Positions 47,466-57,359 of a DNA stretch of 64,000 nt are shown piece by piece. The DNA comes from Linnemannia hyalina (taxonomy: Eukaryota; Mortierellomycota; Mortierellomycetes; Mortierellales; Mortierellaceae): assembly GCA_019671135.1 (NCBI GenBank), contig JAHRHY010000033.1, positions 1 through 64,000 of the forward strand, given 5' to 3'. The notes below the pieces were generated by a model. That model had not been told where the DNA came from, did not search any database, and saw only the letters and a list, made by a program, of their open reading frames with translations. A program made the translations under genes and the position numbers. Within the stretch, counting starts at the first letter, position 1; the number at the start of each line of letters is the position of its first letter.

Positions 47466-49196
47466 CTACCAAAACTTTACATCTGGAGAGTACAATTTAG
47501 GCAATTCCTCGATCGTGAACCCCATGGCAATTAACTTCTGCTTTTGTTTGTTGTTGGTAAATTTGTCTCGACTATAGTTACTGTCACCGTTTGCAGGTAT
47601 CTTATACAGCAGTCCAACAATAATGTCCTCTTCGTACCTCTTGAGCAGATGACATCCGTCGAAAAGGTAGTTGGTTGCATATTCATGCTTCTTGTCAAAC
47701 GAACATGTTGTCCATTTAATTTCGTCTTTATCTATGACGATTATACCCGAGGAGCTTTTATCTTTAGGGTACCTTTTCCACATAACATCCTCAGCATCTT
47801 TATCATCCTCAGCATCTTTATCATCTTCAGCATCGTTATCACCCTCAGCATCTTTGTCATCCTCAGCATCGTTATCACCCTCAGCATCTTTGTCATCTTC
47901 AGCATCTTTATCACCCACCGCATCTTTGTCATCCTCAGCATCGTTATCACCCTCAGCATCTTTGTCATCTTCAGCATCTTTATCACCCACCGCATCTTTG
48001 TCATCCTCAGCATCTTTATCGCCCTCAGCATCTTTATCATCCTCACATGTGCTCTCATCTTTCTGTGGCAAGCTTTGCTTATGCTCATGCGGTTTAAATC
48101 CCATAGCAAACAACTTCTCTTTTTCCTTCTGGCTAAGAGAATGACACTCTACATTCTCTGCAGCAATATGGTCATCAGTCATCAAGCCGATTACAGTGTC
48201 TTTTTTGCGCATCTTGAGAATGTGCATTCCATTTACAAGTAAATTCTCGGAATATTCCAAGTACTTGTTAAGTTTTTTCCATATCACCTTGGATTTATCT
48301 GTTGGTCCTTCTACTGGTACTTCTTCTTCTACTTCGATCTCCTCGTTGAAAAGCGTCTTTCTCTCTTCATCAGACAATGGTTGAAGTTTCATCTTGCTAA
48401 GCATGGAGCGTTCCAAGATATCCAACTCTGGAACATCACCGACACCGCGCAGAGCATCAAGCGTAAACAGGCCAACGTATGTATTCTTTCCAGATAGCCT
48501 GACAATGTACTTGCCATTCATCGTAAACCTAGTTGCATACTCAAGCATGTCGTTATTAGGATGAATCATCCATCCTCTGTCCTTCGCACGTGCTATGTCT
48601 TTCTCTGATCTAATGTTATGCACCGTTGTGGCCAGTGCAAATGTATGTTCATCTTTTCCATCCTTAGAAACGTCTACATTAGAAGATGGCTCTGCATTTT
48701 TGGGCATCTTTGAAGGCCTTTTCTTTCGAAGAGTCTTCTTCTTATCATCAGCAGAAGACTCTTCTATTTTTTCTACATCTGCAGGAGTTGCCTCTTGGAG
48801 TTCCATCTTTTGTAATATACGTGCCTCTTTTTCAGATATTTCCGGTACAGGAAGATTTTTGCCCATGAGCTCAGGTGGACACAATACAATGTAGAGATCC
48901 TTTTCCTTCAGCTTAATAATGTACTTGCCATTTACAGTAAAGTTCTTTGCATACAGAAAAGCTGGATTAGTTGCATAACGCATCCATATGCCTGTATTAG
49001 CGAGTGGTACATTTTTCTTGGACGTTATGTCAACTACCTTTGGACTCAACGGAAAGGAGACGGCAATTTTATCTTCTTCATCATCATCGTCGGACGGCTC
49101 TTCATCCTCGGAAGTCATATCGTCATCAGATGATACAAACTTAGAAGTATGTGTCTTCTTTAAAGCCTTGGAAGACTTGGGACGCGTAACGACAGG
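47466..49196 (-). pseudogene. H4 ORF2, 3' part (internally deleted)
   Basis: Continues from 61285 across gypsy-D in frame (NKNA then PVVTRPK). It lacks about 80 acidic residues present in H2 and H3: the text passes directly from KIEESSAD to DKKKTLRKK. It has a longer DKDAE array (about 47785-48045). The four-repeat architecture is otherwise kept. With gypsy-D removed the protein would be about 696 aa. Confidence 0.85.
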
Positions 49197-49201
49197 TGCA
49201 T

Positions 49202-49300
49202 TGCAACAGTTGAACCTCCGATCAGAGTAGCTTTAGATAAATAGACACACACTACCATAATACATCCACATCTCTTACTTCCACTCCTCCTAAAGTTGCA
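49202..49300 (+). repeat. Gypsy-D 5' LTR (99 bp)
   Basis: TGCAACAGTTGAACC to CTAAAGTTGCA. It is unusually short for a full-length gypsy element, and its ends resemble those of gypsy-A (TGCAAC..TTGCA). Confidence 0.93.
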
Positions 49301-49315
49301 TGGTAGCAAAGGTTC
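49301..49315 (+). promoter_or_regulatory. Gypsy-D primer binding site
   Basis: TGGTAGCAAAGGTTC directly after the LTR, the same as in gypsy-A, compatible with an initiator-Met-like tRNA primer. Confidence 0.75.
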
Positions 49316-49470
49316 ACGAATCCACTGACCAGACCCCCGACCCCCCAGTACAAACCCCAGACCCCTCCAGTTCCCCTGACACCTCACCCAGCACCTCTTC
49401 CATCCCCTCGCCCTGTCTTCCCCCTATCGACACGTATTTTATCACAGATTTTTTATCGGAACTCACCATC

Positions 49471-50481
49471 ATGAACAACGACAACCAATCCCTTCCCACC
49501 ATCATTGAACTCGACACCACCTCCAAACCCGCCAAGTATGACGGCACTCGCGATGGCTTCAAATGCCTTGCGTGGCTAAAGGAGGTGCAACGCTACTTCA
49601 CCATGAAGAACGTACCTGACAGAAAACGCACCATTCATGCCGTCAACCTCCTTAACCAAACCTCTCTCCTCTGGTGGGAATCCCTTAACATCGACGACAC
49701 CTGCGAGTACCTCACCTTCACAACCTTGTTCAAGAAGGCATATATGCCTGACGGCTTCCTTGAACACGTCCGCGGCCTCCTCCTCAATGCCAAGCTCACC
49801 ACCAACCTCGCCGAGTACCTTACCCGCATCCGCCTCTACATGAACATTTTACTTGCGGAGGATCCCACCGGCCGCGTCTTCCTTGAATCCACCGTCAGAG
49901 TTGTTTTTCTCCAAGGCTGCCCCGACGACCTGAGGCAATTACTTCAGACTGATCAGGTATCTAACCCCAACAACACTTTTTTCGACATGTGCTCCAAGGC
50001 TGAAGGATTTGACACCATCTATGCTTTCGGACCCAGAGGCGCCACCAAGGGTATGTTCGCCAAGGCTATGAATAACATCCGCTCACAAACCCCGACCTCC
50101 AACTCAGCCCCAACCTCCGCCCCCGCCTTCGACCCAATGGCGATGGAGATTGATAACATCAGTGTCGACCCCACCACCCGCGCACTCATGTCCTCGGTCC
50201 AGTCCCTCACTATCGCTGTCAACGCTATGGCATCTCAGTTCAACAACCAGCAACAGCAACAAAACCGCCCGCGCCTTGCCCGCCTCACCGATGAAGAAAG
50301 ACTATACTTGGAGAACAACAACGGCTGTTTCAAGTGCCGCCGACCCAATGCCGGACATTACTCCTGGGACTGTGGGAAAAACCGCAATACGCCCCGACCT
50401 CCCAGGTCCCAGGCCGTCAACAACATTGCTTACGTGGGCAACCCCCCAACAGACCAGTCGGGAAATGCCCCCAGCAACTAG
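49471..50481 (+). CDS. Gypsy-D Gag with zinc-knuckle-like motif
   Basis: 336 aa from the ATG at 49471, which aligns with the gypsy-A Gag start; the frame is also open back to an ATG at 49300 that overlaps the LTR end and primer site, a less likely start. Gag core about residues 15-200 (YDGTRDGFKCLAWLKEV and WWESLNIDD), Gln-rich linker, then C-x2-C-x6-H-x4-C (CFKCRRPNAGHYSWDC, about residues 287-302), a spaced version of the knuckle. The stop at 50479-50481 is 12 nt after the slippery heptamer GGGAAAT. It pairs with the pol ORF that resumes after gypsy-E. Confidence 0.87.
   Translation: MNNDNQSLPTIIELDTTSKPAKYDGTRDGFKCLAWLKEVQRYFTMKNVPDRKRTIHAVNLLNQTSLLWWESLNIDDTCEYLTFTTLFKKAYMPDGFLEHVRGLLLNAKLTTNLAEYLTRIRLYMNILLAEDPTGRVFLESTVRVVFLQGCPDDLRQLLQTDQVSNPNNTFFDMCSKAEGFDTIYAFGPRGATKGMFAKAMNNIRSQTPTSNSAPTSAPAFDPMAMEIDNISVDPTTRALMSSVQSLTIAVNAMASQFNNQQQQQNRPRLARLTDEERLYLENNNGCFKCRRPNAGHYSWDCGKNRNTPRPPRSQAVNNIAYVGNPPTDQSGNAPSN
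50460..50466 (+). promoter_or_regulatory. Candidate -1 frameshift site, gypsy-D
   Basis: G GGA AAT in the gag frame, at the same position relative to the gag stop as GGGAAAA in gypsy-A. The -1 frame beyond it is open to the gypsy-E insertion. Confidence 0.65.
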
Positions 50482-50514
50482 GTGCAGTCCAGGACCCAGT
50501 TGCTGAAACCCCCT
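50466..50514 (+). pseudogene. Gypsy-D pol, first codons before gypsy-E
   Basis: The pol frame after the -1 site runs open through this stretch (about 16 codons) and reaches the CCCCT target copy at 50510-50514. It continues at 57360 once gypsy-E is removed. Confidence 0.6.
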
Positions 50515-50674
50515 TGTTGCGTATTTGCCTTGTGGATCATAGATAGATGAAGACATGAACTAGCTAGAACTAAGCCACCAGGAACGACATAAGAGATCGT
50601 TCCTGGTGGGCCCTAATACAACCTTCTTCTTGTCTCGTTACTTACAAAGTGAGTCTAAACCTTATTTTATCGCA
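50515..50674 (+). repeat. Gypsy-E 5' LTR
   Basis: TGTTGCGTATTTGCC to TATTTTATCGCA, 160 bp, carrying the 13-bp hairpin at 50575-50609. It is followed by G and seven T. Confidence 0.93.
50575..50609 (+). promoter_or_regulatory. LTR hairpin with CATAA loop, gypsy-E
   Basis: CCACCAGGAACGA pairs perfectly with TCGTTCCTGGTGG around the loop CATAAGAGA. The loop is one base different from that of gypsy-B, and the stem shares only its CCAGG core. A second copy is in the 3' LTR (about 57255-57289). Confidence 0.8.
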
Positions 50675-51315
50675 GTTTTTTTAACGAATCCAAGTGGTTT
50701 GTTTGTATTGTTTTTATCTATCCATTGAACTGTTTTTGCATCCTTGGTGCATTCAGTTTCAATCCATCAAGCTGTTTATACATCCGTTGTGCATACAGTC
50801 TTGTCGAGTTGGTTGTACATCCTTTGTGCATCCATTCTCTTTCAATCCACTCTCTGGTTCTTCTAGAGTAGTGATTGACGTACGCACCACAGGTTCAATC
50901 CCGTGTGTATCGTACTACTGTTCTTTCTTTCTTCGGTTCTTCTGGAGCACTGTCAAATTGTGACTGTGGTGATTGAACTACGTTCCGCAGACTCAACCCC
51001 TGTGTGTATCGTACTTGTTTTTGATCGATTCATCTCTCTAGTTTGCTTTCCCTCAACTTTTCTGTTGAGTGATCTTTTCGCTTCGTCATTATCTTGTGTC
51101 GTCTATCACTCCGGTGTGCGAAGCATATAGACATAGACGTTTGTGCAGCAATTCATAAATAAAGAACGTTTATCGCCTTTACCTTTCCTTTTGTTCGTGA
51201 TCGCAATCGTTGTATTGTCGAGACGCCAAAAAAAGAGATCAGTGAATCAGAATCATCAAGTTTATTTTATTTTTTGTTTCTTTGCTCATTCCCTTCTTTG
51301 TCCCTCACTCTCGTC
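50675..51315 (+). other. Gypsy-E 5' leader
   Basis: 641 bp, T-rich, starting GTTTTTTTAACGAATCC. It contains repeated CATCC..TGTGCAT-like segments (about 50735-50840). Short open frames here are not conserved in the gypsy-B or gypsy-C leaders and are not called as genes. Confidence 0.7.
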
Positions 51316-54300
51316 ATGACTGTACTTAGGACAATGACTCTGAGGAATGGGAAGAGTGTTGCAAAGGAAGGTACAAGTGGTACCGACGATGCAGAGGCTG
51401 TCGTGGAGGAAGCCATGGAGTCCATGAGTATTGCTCAGGGAGAATCGTCGCAGACGGTACAACCCAGCGGAGAGGTCGACATGGAAGTTGACGACGAGGC
51501 GGAGAGCTCATTGAGACAGGAATCCCCCTCAGTCGGTCATACACGAGGTCAGTCTGGCGTTCTGCCTGTAATCACAGCGGAGTATTGCCAGGAGCAGGTT
51601 AATAATCTGGGGCAGCAGTTGGAGATTCATACGGCAACAAAGGGACAACTGACGGCAATGATGATGATGAACGGTGGAGGAACCCCGGAGCAGAGCCAGA
51701 GGATGGGCCAGTTGCAGGATACGGTCCGCAGCATCAAGGCGCAGCTGGAGTTATGGGAGTCGAGTCTAGATGATATGAACTTGGCGAGGAAAGCCAAAGC
51801 GAGGACTGTCCACAGCACCGCATCGTCATCGTCTACACCCAGCTTCCCAAAGTCCTCCTATGGCGGGAATGGCACTATGGACGACAAGCAGATTGTGCTT
51901 CTCAATGTTATGCCCAGGTACCATCGTAAGGTGCCAGATCATGAGATGCCTAAAGTCGACGCTAAGACGTCCGGTCCTATCCGAACTTCAGTTCGCTGTT
52001 TCCTGTATGAGTTTCATACCCAAGGTAACCTTGCCTACGGCACTACGACGTTTGAAAAGATTTGTTATCGTTTATTAGCGTTGGCGAATCTAGATGTCAA
52101 AGTGCAGGATGCATTAACAGGAGCGAGGAAAAAGGATACGGGTCCGGCGTGGACGTGGGATCAGTGCGAGCAGACATTCGTGGATTGCGCCATGACTCTG
52201 CATGAGAAGACGTCTGAGGTGGAGGAGTTCGCCAAGATGGGCAGAGAGAAGACAGAGTCTTTTAAGGAGTATGAGCTGAGATTGCGACGGCTGGTCGAGG
52301 TCTACCGTGTCAAGGAGCTTCCTAAACACACCGATGTCACCCAGACTCTGAGGATGTCAATCCCGTCACTGACTTTGACGGTGATGCAACTGTCTGAGAC
52401 GGTGAACATGTTACTGAAACATGTGGGTATGGCGGTGCCGGATGTAACGTCGTTGGACTTCCTGATGAACGCGATCCCGAACGCCCTTGGTCCTGATGAG
52501 TGCTCGGAGTGGAAGGTCTTCATCGATGCGTCGAGGAAGGCGAGAATGTCCAAGGAGAGCGACGGCATCAACCAAGGAGGCAGCCAACACCATAGGCAAC
52601 ATCAGCAAGTAAAGAAGACGGTGGCCGCTCAGACGAATGCAGGAGCATCGTCAGGAAGCAACACCGTCAGCGCCAACAACAACCATGCCAGCTACCCAAA
52701 CGGCCATCAAGGTCAGTATCCCGGCAATCGAGGTAGAGGAGCACCGCAGGGACGATGGCAGAATCGTGGCAAAGGAAGAAGCCATCCGTATAATGGTACG
52801 TCCGTTGATCCTGCTTTGCTACTGGACGTTGTTGAAGAAGAACAAGATTGCGTTATTAAGTACAGCGCCATGTCTATTCCACACACACAGGCAATAACAA
52901 CCAAAGCCAACGAGGATCCTCGTCAGCTTGATGTAACCCCTCTGGTGACGGCGCAGATAGATGTGTTACCCATGGTTGAGTCGAATAAAGTGATGCGTGA
53001 GGCGACCAGCAGTAATACTGAAAACAATGTGGAGGGCAATCTTGTTGTAAAGAAGAAAAGGAGAAAGAAGAGGAAAGCGAATGCGGAGTCCCGCTTTGGA
53101 ATGTCGGTTCATGTAGGTTCACCTCCTCCATCACCTCTCGACGGAGGGGAAGGTGGGAGAAGTGCTGAAATGGCTGGTATTATAAAAGCGAAGATCAAGT
53201 ATGGGGCAGTTGGTGTAATCAGTAAAGAAGATGATGGTTGCGCTTTTGGCTCGTACGAAGTCGAGGATGACGAACTCGCTCAAGCGTTTGAAAGACACAC
53301 GCTAAAAGACAACCCTGTTGCAAAGATGCCTGACGGCTACCCGTTATTTAAATTCGGTGACGATGATTTTTCTCTTGTGCAAGTTGCGTACGGATCGGTC
53401 AAACGCAAGAACCAACCAGACAATCGTCTTTTTGTTCCTGTCACCATCCACGGAGAACAACACCGAGCGCTCATCGATACAGGCGCCACGCACTCGTTCA
53501 TCAGTTCAAGAATAGTCAGCAAATATTCGATCCCTGTCAATAAAATGAAAGGGTACATCGAGTTAGCGGATACTTCGACTATTGCACGCATCGGCGAAAC
53601 AGAGAACATGGAGGTTATCTGTGGAAAGAATTTGCTTTGCGCACCATACGAAGTTATTGATCAACCCCATGCCATTACTATTGGTATGGATCTCTTTCAT
53701 CGGTATGGCTTCAACATCATAGGTTTACCTGACCCAGTAGAGTCTCCTGATCGAGTACCTATGCCTGTTGAGGACGAGAAGCCGACTCTCATACCTCTTA
53801 TGACACCCCCTGTGGAGACGACGCGGGAGTACATCGAGGAAAAGAAGTCATTTATGGAGTGCGTCAAGGAGCTACTGGAGGAGAACGCAAGGATCCCTTC
53901 CACCAGCTTTTGCCCAATTCCGGAGATGAAGGTGTTTTTACCTGTACCGGAGGGCATTACTTTGAATCGACGTTCAAGAGTGTTCGCTCAGTCACAACGA
54001 CCCATTCTGGATGACGCAGTAGATCGCTGGTTGCAGGACGATGTAATTACACTGGCACCGGCTGGTAATCGTCACAACAACACTCTGACGCTCGCAGCAA
54101 AGAAGGATGCAAATGGTGAGAAAACCCTTTATCGTGTTTGTCTTGACCCACGCCCTCTCAATGCTCACTTACCTGATGACAATTTTCCTGTACCTCTTAT
54201 ATCAGAGATCATGCAGTTTGCAGGAGGCAATGCTGTGTTCTCGACGGTGGATTTGCGTCAGGCTTATCATCGACTTCCGATTCATAAGGAAGACAGACCG

Positions 54301-56856
54301 CTTACAGCATTCACGCACAATGGAGTACAGTACATGTTCAAGAAAGCCCCTTTCGGCTTAAAGCCCTTGTCCAGTCTGTTCCAACGTGGAATGTCAAGGA
54401 TTCTCGGCGATTTGGATTTTGTCCGCAATTTTATTGATGACATTCTGATTGCTTCGAAGGATCGAGCGGACCATCTTGCGCATGTTATGGTTGTCATTGA
54501 ACGTCTGACCAAAGCCAAACTAATTATCAACATTGAGAAATGTAGATTCTATAGCACGCAGGTAGCATTACTTGGATTTGTAATTAATACCGCCGGCAGA
54601 CGTGTGGACCCGAATAAGTTGGTGAACATTCAGGACTGGAGCCCGCCGACCACTGGAAAGCAGGTTCAGTCGTACATGGGCACGTTCAACTTTTTTCGGG
54701 AGTATATGCCTCTTATCAGCACTGTTGCGGCACCGCTGGACGCGCTACGCAATGTACCTGGATCCTTCGTATTAAACGACATTCAATTACGATGCTTCAA
54801 TTCATTAAAGAATATTCTCACACAAGCTCCAGTACTTTCTTTTCCGGATTTCGGCCTACCCTTTTATGTTGCCACAGATGCATCAAATGTTGGTGTCGGA
54901 GCGGTTCTGTATCAGTTACCGGGAGGCGAAGGTGAACCTGAGAATATTAAATATATCTCTTTTGTAGCGCGATCGTTACAGGATCGGGAAAGGAGATATT
55001 CGGCTACTCAAAAGGAGCTACTCGGGATTGTGTTCGCCCTCAAGAAGCTACATTATTATTTGTGGGGCAACCATTTCACGCTCTTCACGGATCATCGAGC
55101 TCTCACCTACATGCATACGCAAAAGGACTTGAACTCAATGCTCACCGGATGGCAGGAGTTGATCTGGTCATACACGTTCAAGGTTGTTTATCGCCCTGGC
55201 GTGCTTAATGTGCTTCCAGACGCTTTGTCTCGCCAGTTCCCGCCGGAGTTGTGGACGGGAAGAACAGAAGGTTCAGCGCCGACAAAGATTTATGGATACA
55301 TGCATTTGATCCAGGATTCAACTACTCCTCGTCAAACAGTGAAGGTCTCTGAAAGGAGAACTATCCTAGCCGACACCCATGCACTTGGTCACTTTGGGAC
55401 CAATGCCATGGTAAAACACATTCACGGAGTGGACAAGACCTGGCCTAATCTAGCCAAGGATTGTTTGGAGTTCGTTCAACGTTGCCAACAATGCCAGCGA
55501 AACAATATCGCTCGCAAAGGGTACCACCCAATGAAGGCCGTTCATGCTCAGTTACCAGGAGAACACATGGCTGTTGATCTAGCCGGACCTTTTCCTGTGG
55601 ATAGCGGAGGTAATCGATTCCTTCTCATCTTAGTCGATGTTTGTACAAGATTTGTGTTCCTTGAACCTATACCGAACAAGGAGGCACTCACCGTCGCAAA
55701 GGTGTTGTTCAAAACATTTACTTTGATCGGTTTTCCCGCCATTCTACAATCTGACAACGGCAGAGAATTTGTCAATGGGGCAATTAAAGTAATGACTACT
55801 AATTTAGGTGTGGACCATCGGTTGGTCACTCCTTATCACCCCAGAGGCAATGGTGTTGCCGAGAACCACGTCAAAACGGCGTGTAGTATTATCAGAAAAG
55901 AAATCGACGACCAGAAACAAAGTTGGGCATTACATGTTCCTATGGCACAGCTGGCCATGAACACGAGAATTGTGGCTCTTCACAACTCTTCGCCTTTTTC
56001 TTTGTTTTTTGCAAGGCGATTTAATGGACTGAGTAATCTCTCGGATGAAAAGGGTGTTATTCCTTCTCATGAAGTGCTCTTAGAACGCCTTGAATACATG
56101 ACCAAGGTTGTTTTCCCAGCAATTCAAACCAAGACACGTGACACTCAACAGCGAATGATTGAGCGTTTTAACAGAACGGTACTGCACAATGAGTTCCCAG
56201 ATGGAGCAAAAGTAATGTCTTTGGATCCTATTAGGGGTGACAAGCTATCGCCTCGTTACGAGGGCCCCTACACTGTTGTCCGCCGCACCACTGGTGGTTC
56301 TTATGCTCTCAAAGATGGGACAGGAGAATTACTGGGGCGCAATTTCGCACCATCACAGCTAAAGCTGGTACTGGACGACTTTGAGGAAACAGAAACTTAC
56401 GAAGTGGAAAAAATTCTCGACCATAGGGATGTTCCTGGGGAGGGAGTAGAGTACTACGTAAGTTGGAAAGGATACAAGGAACGAACTTGGGAGCCTCAAA
56501 AGAACTTTGTTGAGAGAAAGTGTATCACAGACTATTGGAAGACCCGCGATCAACCAATTGCACAATCTCTACCGCAGCCTCGTCAAACGTTGAAGACACA
56601 TGAGTCAAGGAGCGAAGAGCAGGAGTCAGCTTCAAAGCAACGGAAGGCTAAAGATCGATCGAAAGATAAGCCAATGAATGATACGATCAGTGATGAGATA
56701 AGTGGGGGCACGCGCAAGCATGGCAGCCCAAATGATAGTGCACAGATAGCAGTGCAATCAGAACCCCGCAAGCGCAAGCGCTTAATTAAGGAGACTGTCG
56801 AAAAGAGTAGCACGGAGAAAAGGACTACTCGCACGCGCAAGCGTGGTCGAAAGTAA
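51316..56856 (+). CDS. Gypsy-E Gag-Pol polyprotein with chromodomain
   Basis: 1846 aa in one frame. The ATG at 51316 gives MTVLRTMTLRNGKSV, matching the gypsy-B start. Gag to about 460, then an RG-rich segment (RGRGAPQGRWQNRGKGR, about 470-493) with no zinc knuckle, a basic run (KKKRRKKRK, about 578) and the conserved MSVHVGSPPPSPLDGGEG (about 596-611). Protease LIDTGATHSFIS (about 719); RT with YRVCLDPRPLNAHLP and catalytic FIDDILIAS (about 1038); RNase H ATDASNVGVGAVLYQ (about 1185); integrase zinc domain HALGHFG to CQQCQR (about 1354-1393) and D-D-E in AVDLAGPF, QSDNGREF and GNGVAENH (about 1420, 1478, 1512). Chromodomain YEVEKILDHR to WKGYKERTWEPQKNF (about 1695-1730), then a basic tail ending RKRGRK. 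No defect is seen; this copy is the best intact representative of the B/C/E group. Confidence 0.94.
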   Translation: MTVLRTMTLRNGKSVAKEGTSGTDDAEAVVEEAMESMSIAQGESSQTVQPSGEVDMEVDDEAESSLRQESPSVGHTRGQSGVLPVITAEYCQEQVNNLGQQLEIHTATKGQLTAMMMMNGGGTPEQSQRMGQLQDTVRSIKAQLELWESSLDDMNLARKAKARTVHSTASSSSTPSFPKSSYGGNGTMDDKQIVLLNVMPRYHRKVPDHEMPKVDAKTSGPIRTSVRCFLYEFHTQGNLAYGTTTFEKICYRLLALANLDVKVQDALTGARKKDTGPAWTWDQCEQTFVDCAMTLHEKTSEVEEFAKMGREKTESFKEYELRLRRLVEVYRVKELPKHTDVTQTLRMSIPSLTLTVMQLSETVNMLLKHVGMAVPDVTSLDFLMNAIPNALGPDECSEWKVFIDASRKARMSKESDGINQGGSQHHRQHQQVKKTVAAQTNAGASSGSNTVSANNNHASYPNGHQGQYPGNRGRGAPQGRWQNRGKGRSHPYNGTSVDPALLLDVVEEEQDCVIKYSAMSIPHTQAITTKANEDPRQLDVTPLVTAQIDVLPMVESNKVMREATSSNTENNVEGNLVVKKKRRKKRKANAESRFGMSVHVGSPPPSPLDGGEGGRSAEMAGIIKAKIKYGAVGVISKEDDGCAFGSYEVEDDELAQAFERHTLKDNPVAKMPDGYPLFKFGDDDFSLVQVAYGSVKRKNQPDNRLFVPVTIHGEQHRALIDTGATHSFISSRIVSKYSIPVNKMKGYIELADTSTIARIGETENMEVICGKNLLCAPYEVIDQPHAITIGMDLFHRYGFNIIGLPDPVESPDRVPMPVEDEKPTLIPLMTPPVETTREYIEEKKSFMECVKELLEENARIPSTSFCPIPEMKVFLPVPEGITLNRRSRVFAQSQRPILDDAVDRWLQDDVITLAPAGNRHNNTLTLAAKKDANGEKTLYRVCLDPRPLNAHLPDDNFPVPLISEIMQFAGGNAVFSTVDLRQAYHRLPIHKEDRPLTAFTHNGVQYMFKKAPFGLKPLSSLFQRGMSRILGDLDFVRNFIDDILIASKDRADHLAHVMVVIERLTKAKLIINIEKCRFYSTQVALLGFVINTAGRRVDPNKLVNIQDWSPPTTGKQVQSYMGTFNFFREYMPLISTVAAPLDALRNVPGSFVLNDIQLRCFNSLKNILTQAPVLSFPDFGLPFYVATDASNVGVGAVLYQLPGGEGEPENIKYISFVARSLQDRERRYSATQKELLGIVFALKKLHYYLWGNHFTLFTDHRALTYMHTQKDLNSMLTGWQELIWSYTFKVVYRPGVLNVLPDALSRQFPPELWTGRTEGSAPTKIYGYMHLIQDSTTPRQTVKVSERRTILADTHALGHFGTNAMVKHIHGVDKTWPNLAKDCLEFVQRCQQCQRNNIARKGYHPMKAVHAQLPGEHMAVDLAGPFPVDSGGNRFLLILVDVCTRFVFLEPIPNKEALTVAKVLFKTFTLIGFPAILQSDNGREFVNGAIKVMTTNLGVDHRLVTPYHPRGNGVAENHVKTACSIIRKEIDDQKQSWALHVPMAQLAMNTRIVALHNSSPFSLFFARRFNGLSNLSDEKGVIPSHEVLLERLEYMTKVVFPAIQTKTRDTQQRMIERFNRTVLHNEFPDGAKVMSLDPIRGDKLSPRYEGPYTVVRRTTGGSYALKDGTGELLGRNFAPSQLKLVLDDFEETETYEVEKILDHRDVPGEGVEYYVSWKGYKERTWEPQKNFVERKCITDYWKTRDQPIAQSLPQPRQTLKTHESRSEEQESASKQRKAKDRSKDKPMNDTISDEISGGTRKHGSPNDSAQIAVQSEPRKRKRLIKETVEKSSTEKRTTRTRKRGRK

Positions 56857-57194
56857 TCCTCATCACCACAAGATGGAGTGAATGGAGAGAAGGGGTTTTT
56901 TTTCAGCTTTCCCCTTATAATCACGCATGAGGTTTTCCCTTTGGGTTTCCCCTCACGAAGATTTTGCTTTTTTGCCTCGAGTGATATGTACTATATGTCA
57001 TGAGAGGTTTATTGACCCTCAACACGACTGACAAGGTTTCTTTTGTTTTCCTTTGCAGATCAGTGTATTTTTATTTTCTTTTTTATTTTTATTTTCCTTT
57101 GGGGTTTCTTTTTTTCCCAAACACCACACACCACAAAGCACCCACGCGTTCCTTTCTTCTCAGGGCGGCTTTCAGCCTTCCCTTGGGAGGGAGT
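56857..57194 (+). other. Gypsy-E 3' UTR and polypurine tract
   Basis: 338 bp, T- and C-rich, with GAGGTTTTCCCTTTGGG as in gypsy-C, ending CTTCCCTTGGGAGGGAGT at the LTR. The purine tract pairs with the preceding TCCC in a short hairpin. No coding sequence. Confidence 0.75.
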
Positions 57195-57354
57195 TGTTGC
57201 GTATTTGCCTTGTGGATCATAGATAGATGAAGACATGAACTAGCTAGAACTAAGCCACCAGGAACGACATAAGAGATCGTTCCTGGTGGGCCCTAATACA
57301 ACCTTCTTCTTGTCTCGTTACTTACAAAGTGAGTCTAAACCTTATTTTATCGCA
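57195..57354 (+). repeat. Gypsy-E 3' LTR
   Basis: Matches 50515-50674 throughout by eye; followed by the CCCCT target copy. Confidence 0.93.
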
Positions 57355-57359
57355 CCCCT

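Larger units (their letters stand above)
50515..57354 (+). mobile_element. Gypsy-E: chromovirus, apparently intact
   Basis: 6840 bp with 160-bp LTRs that look identical (50515-50674, 57195-57354) and 5-bp duplication CCCCT (50510-50514, 57355-57359). One long gag-pol ORF. It is the youngest layer in this part, with nothing inserted in it. Confidence 0.94.

Noticed and set aside
49300..49470. Gypsy-D gag starting at the ATG that overlaps the LTR end and primer site
   Set aside because: In gypsy-A the equivalent ATG gives a nine-codon ORF, and homology between the two Gag proteins begins near the ATG at 49471.
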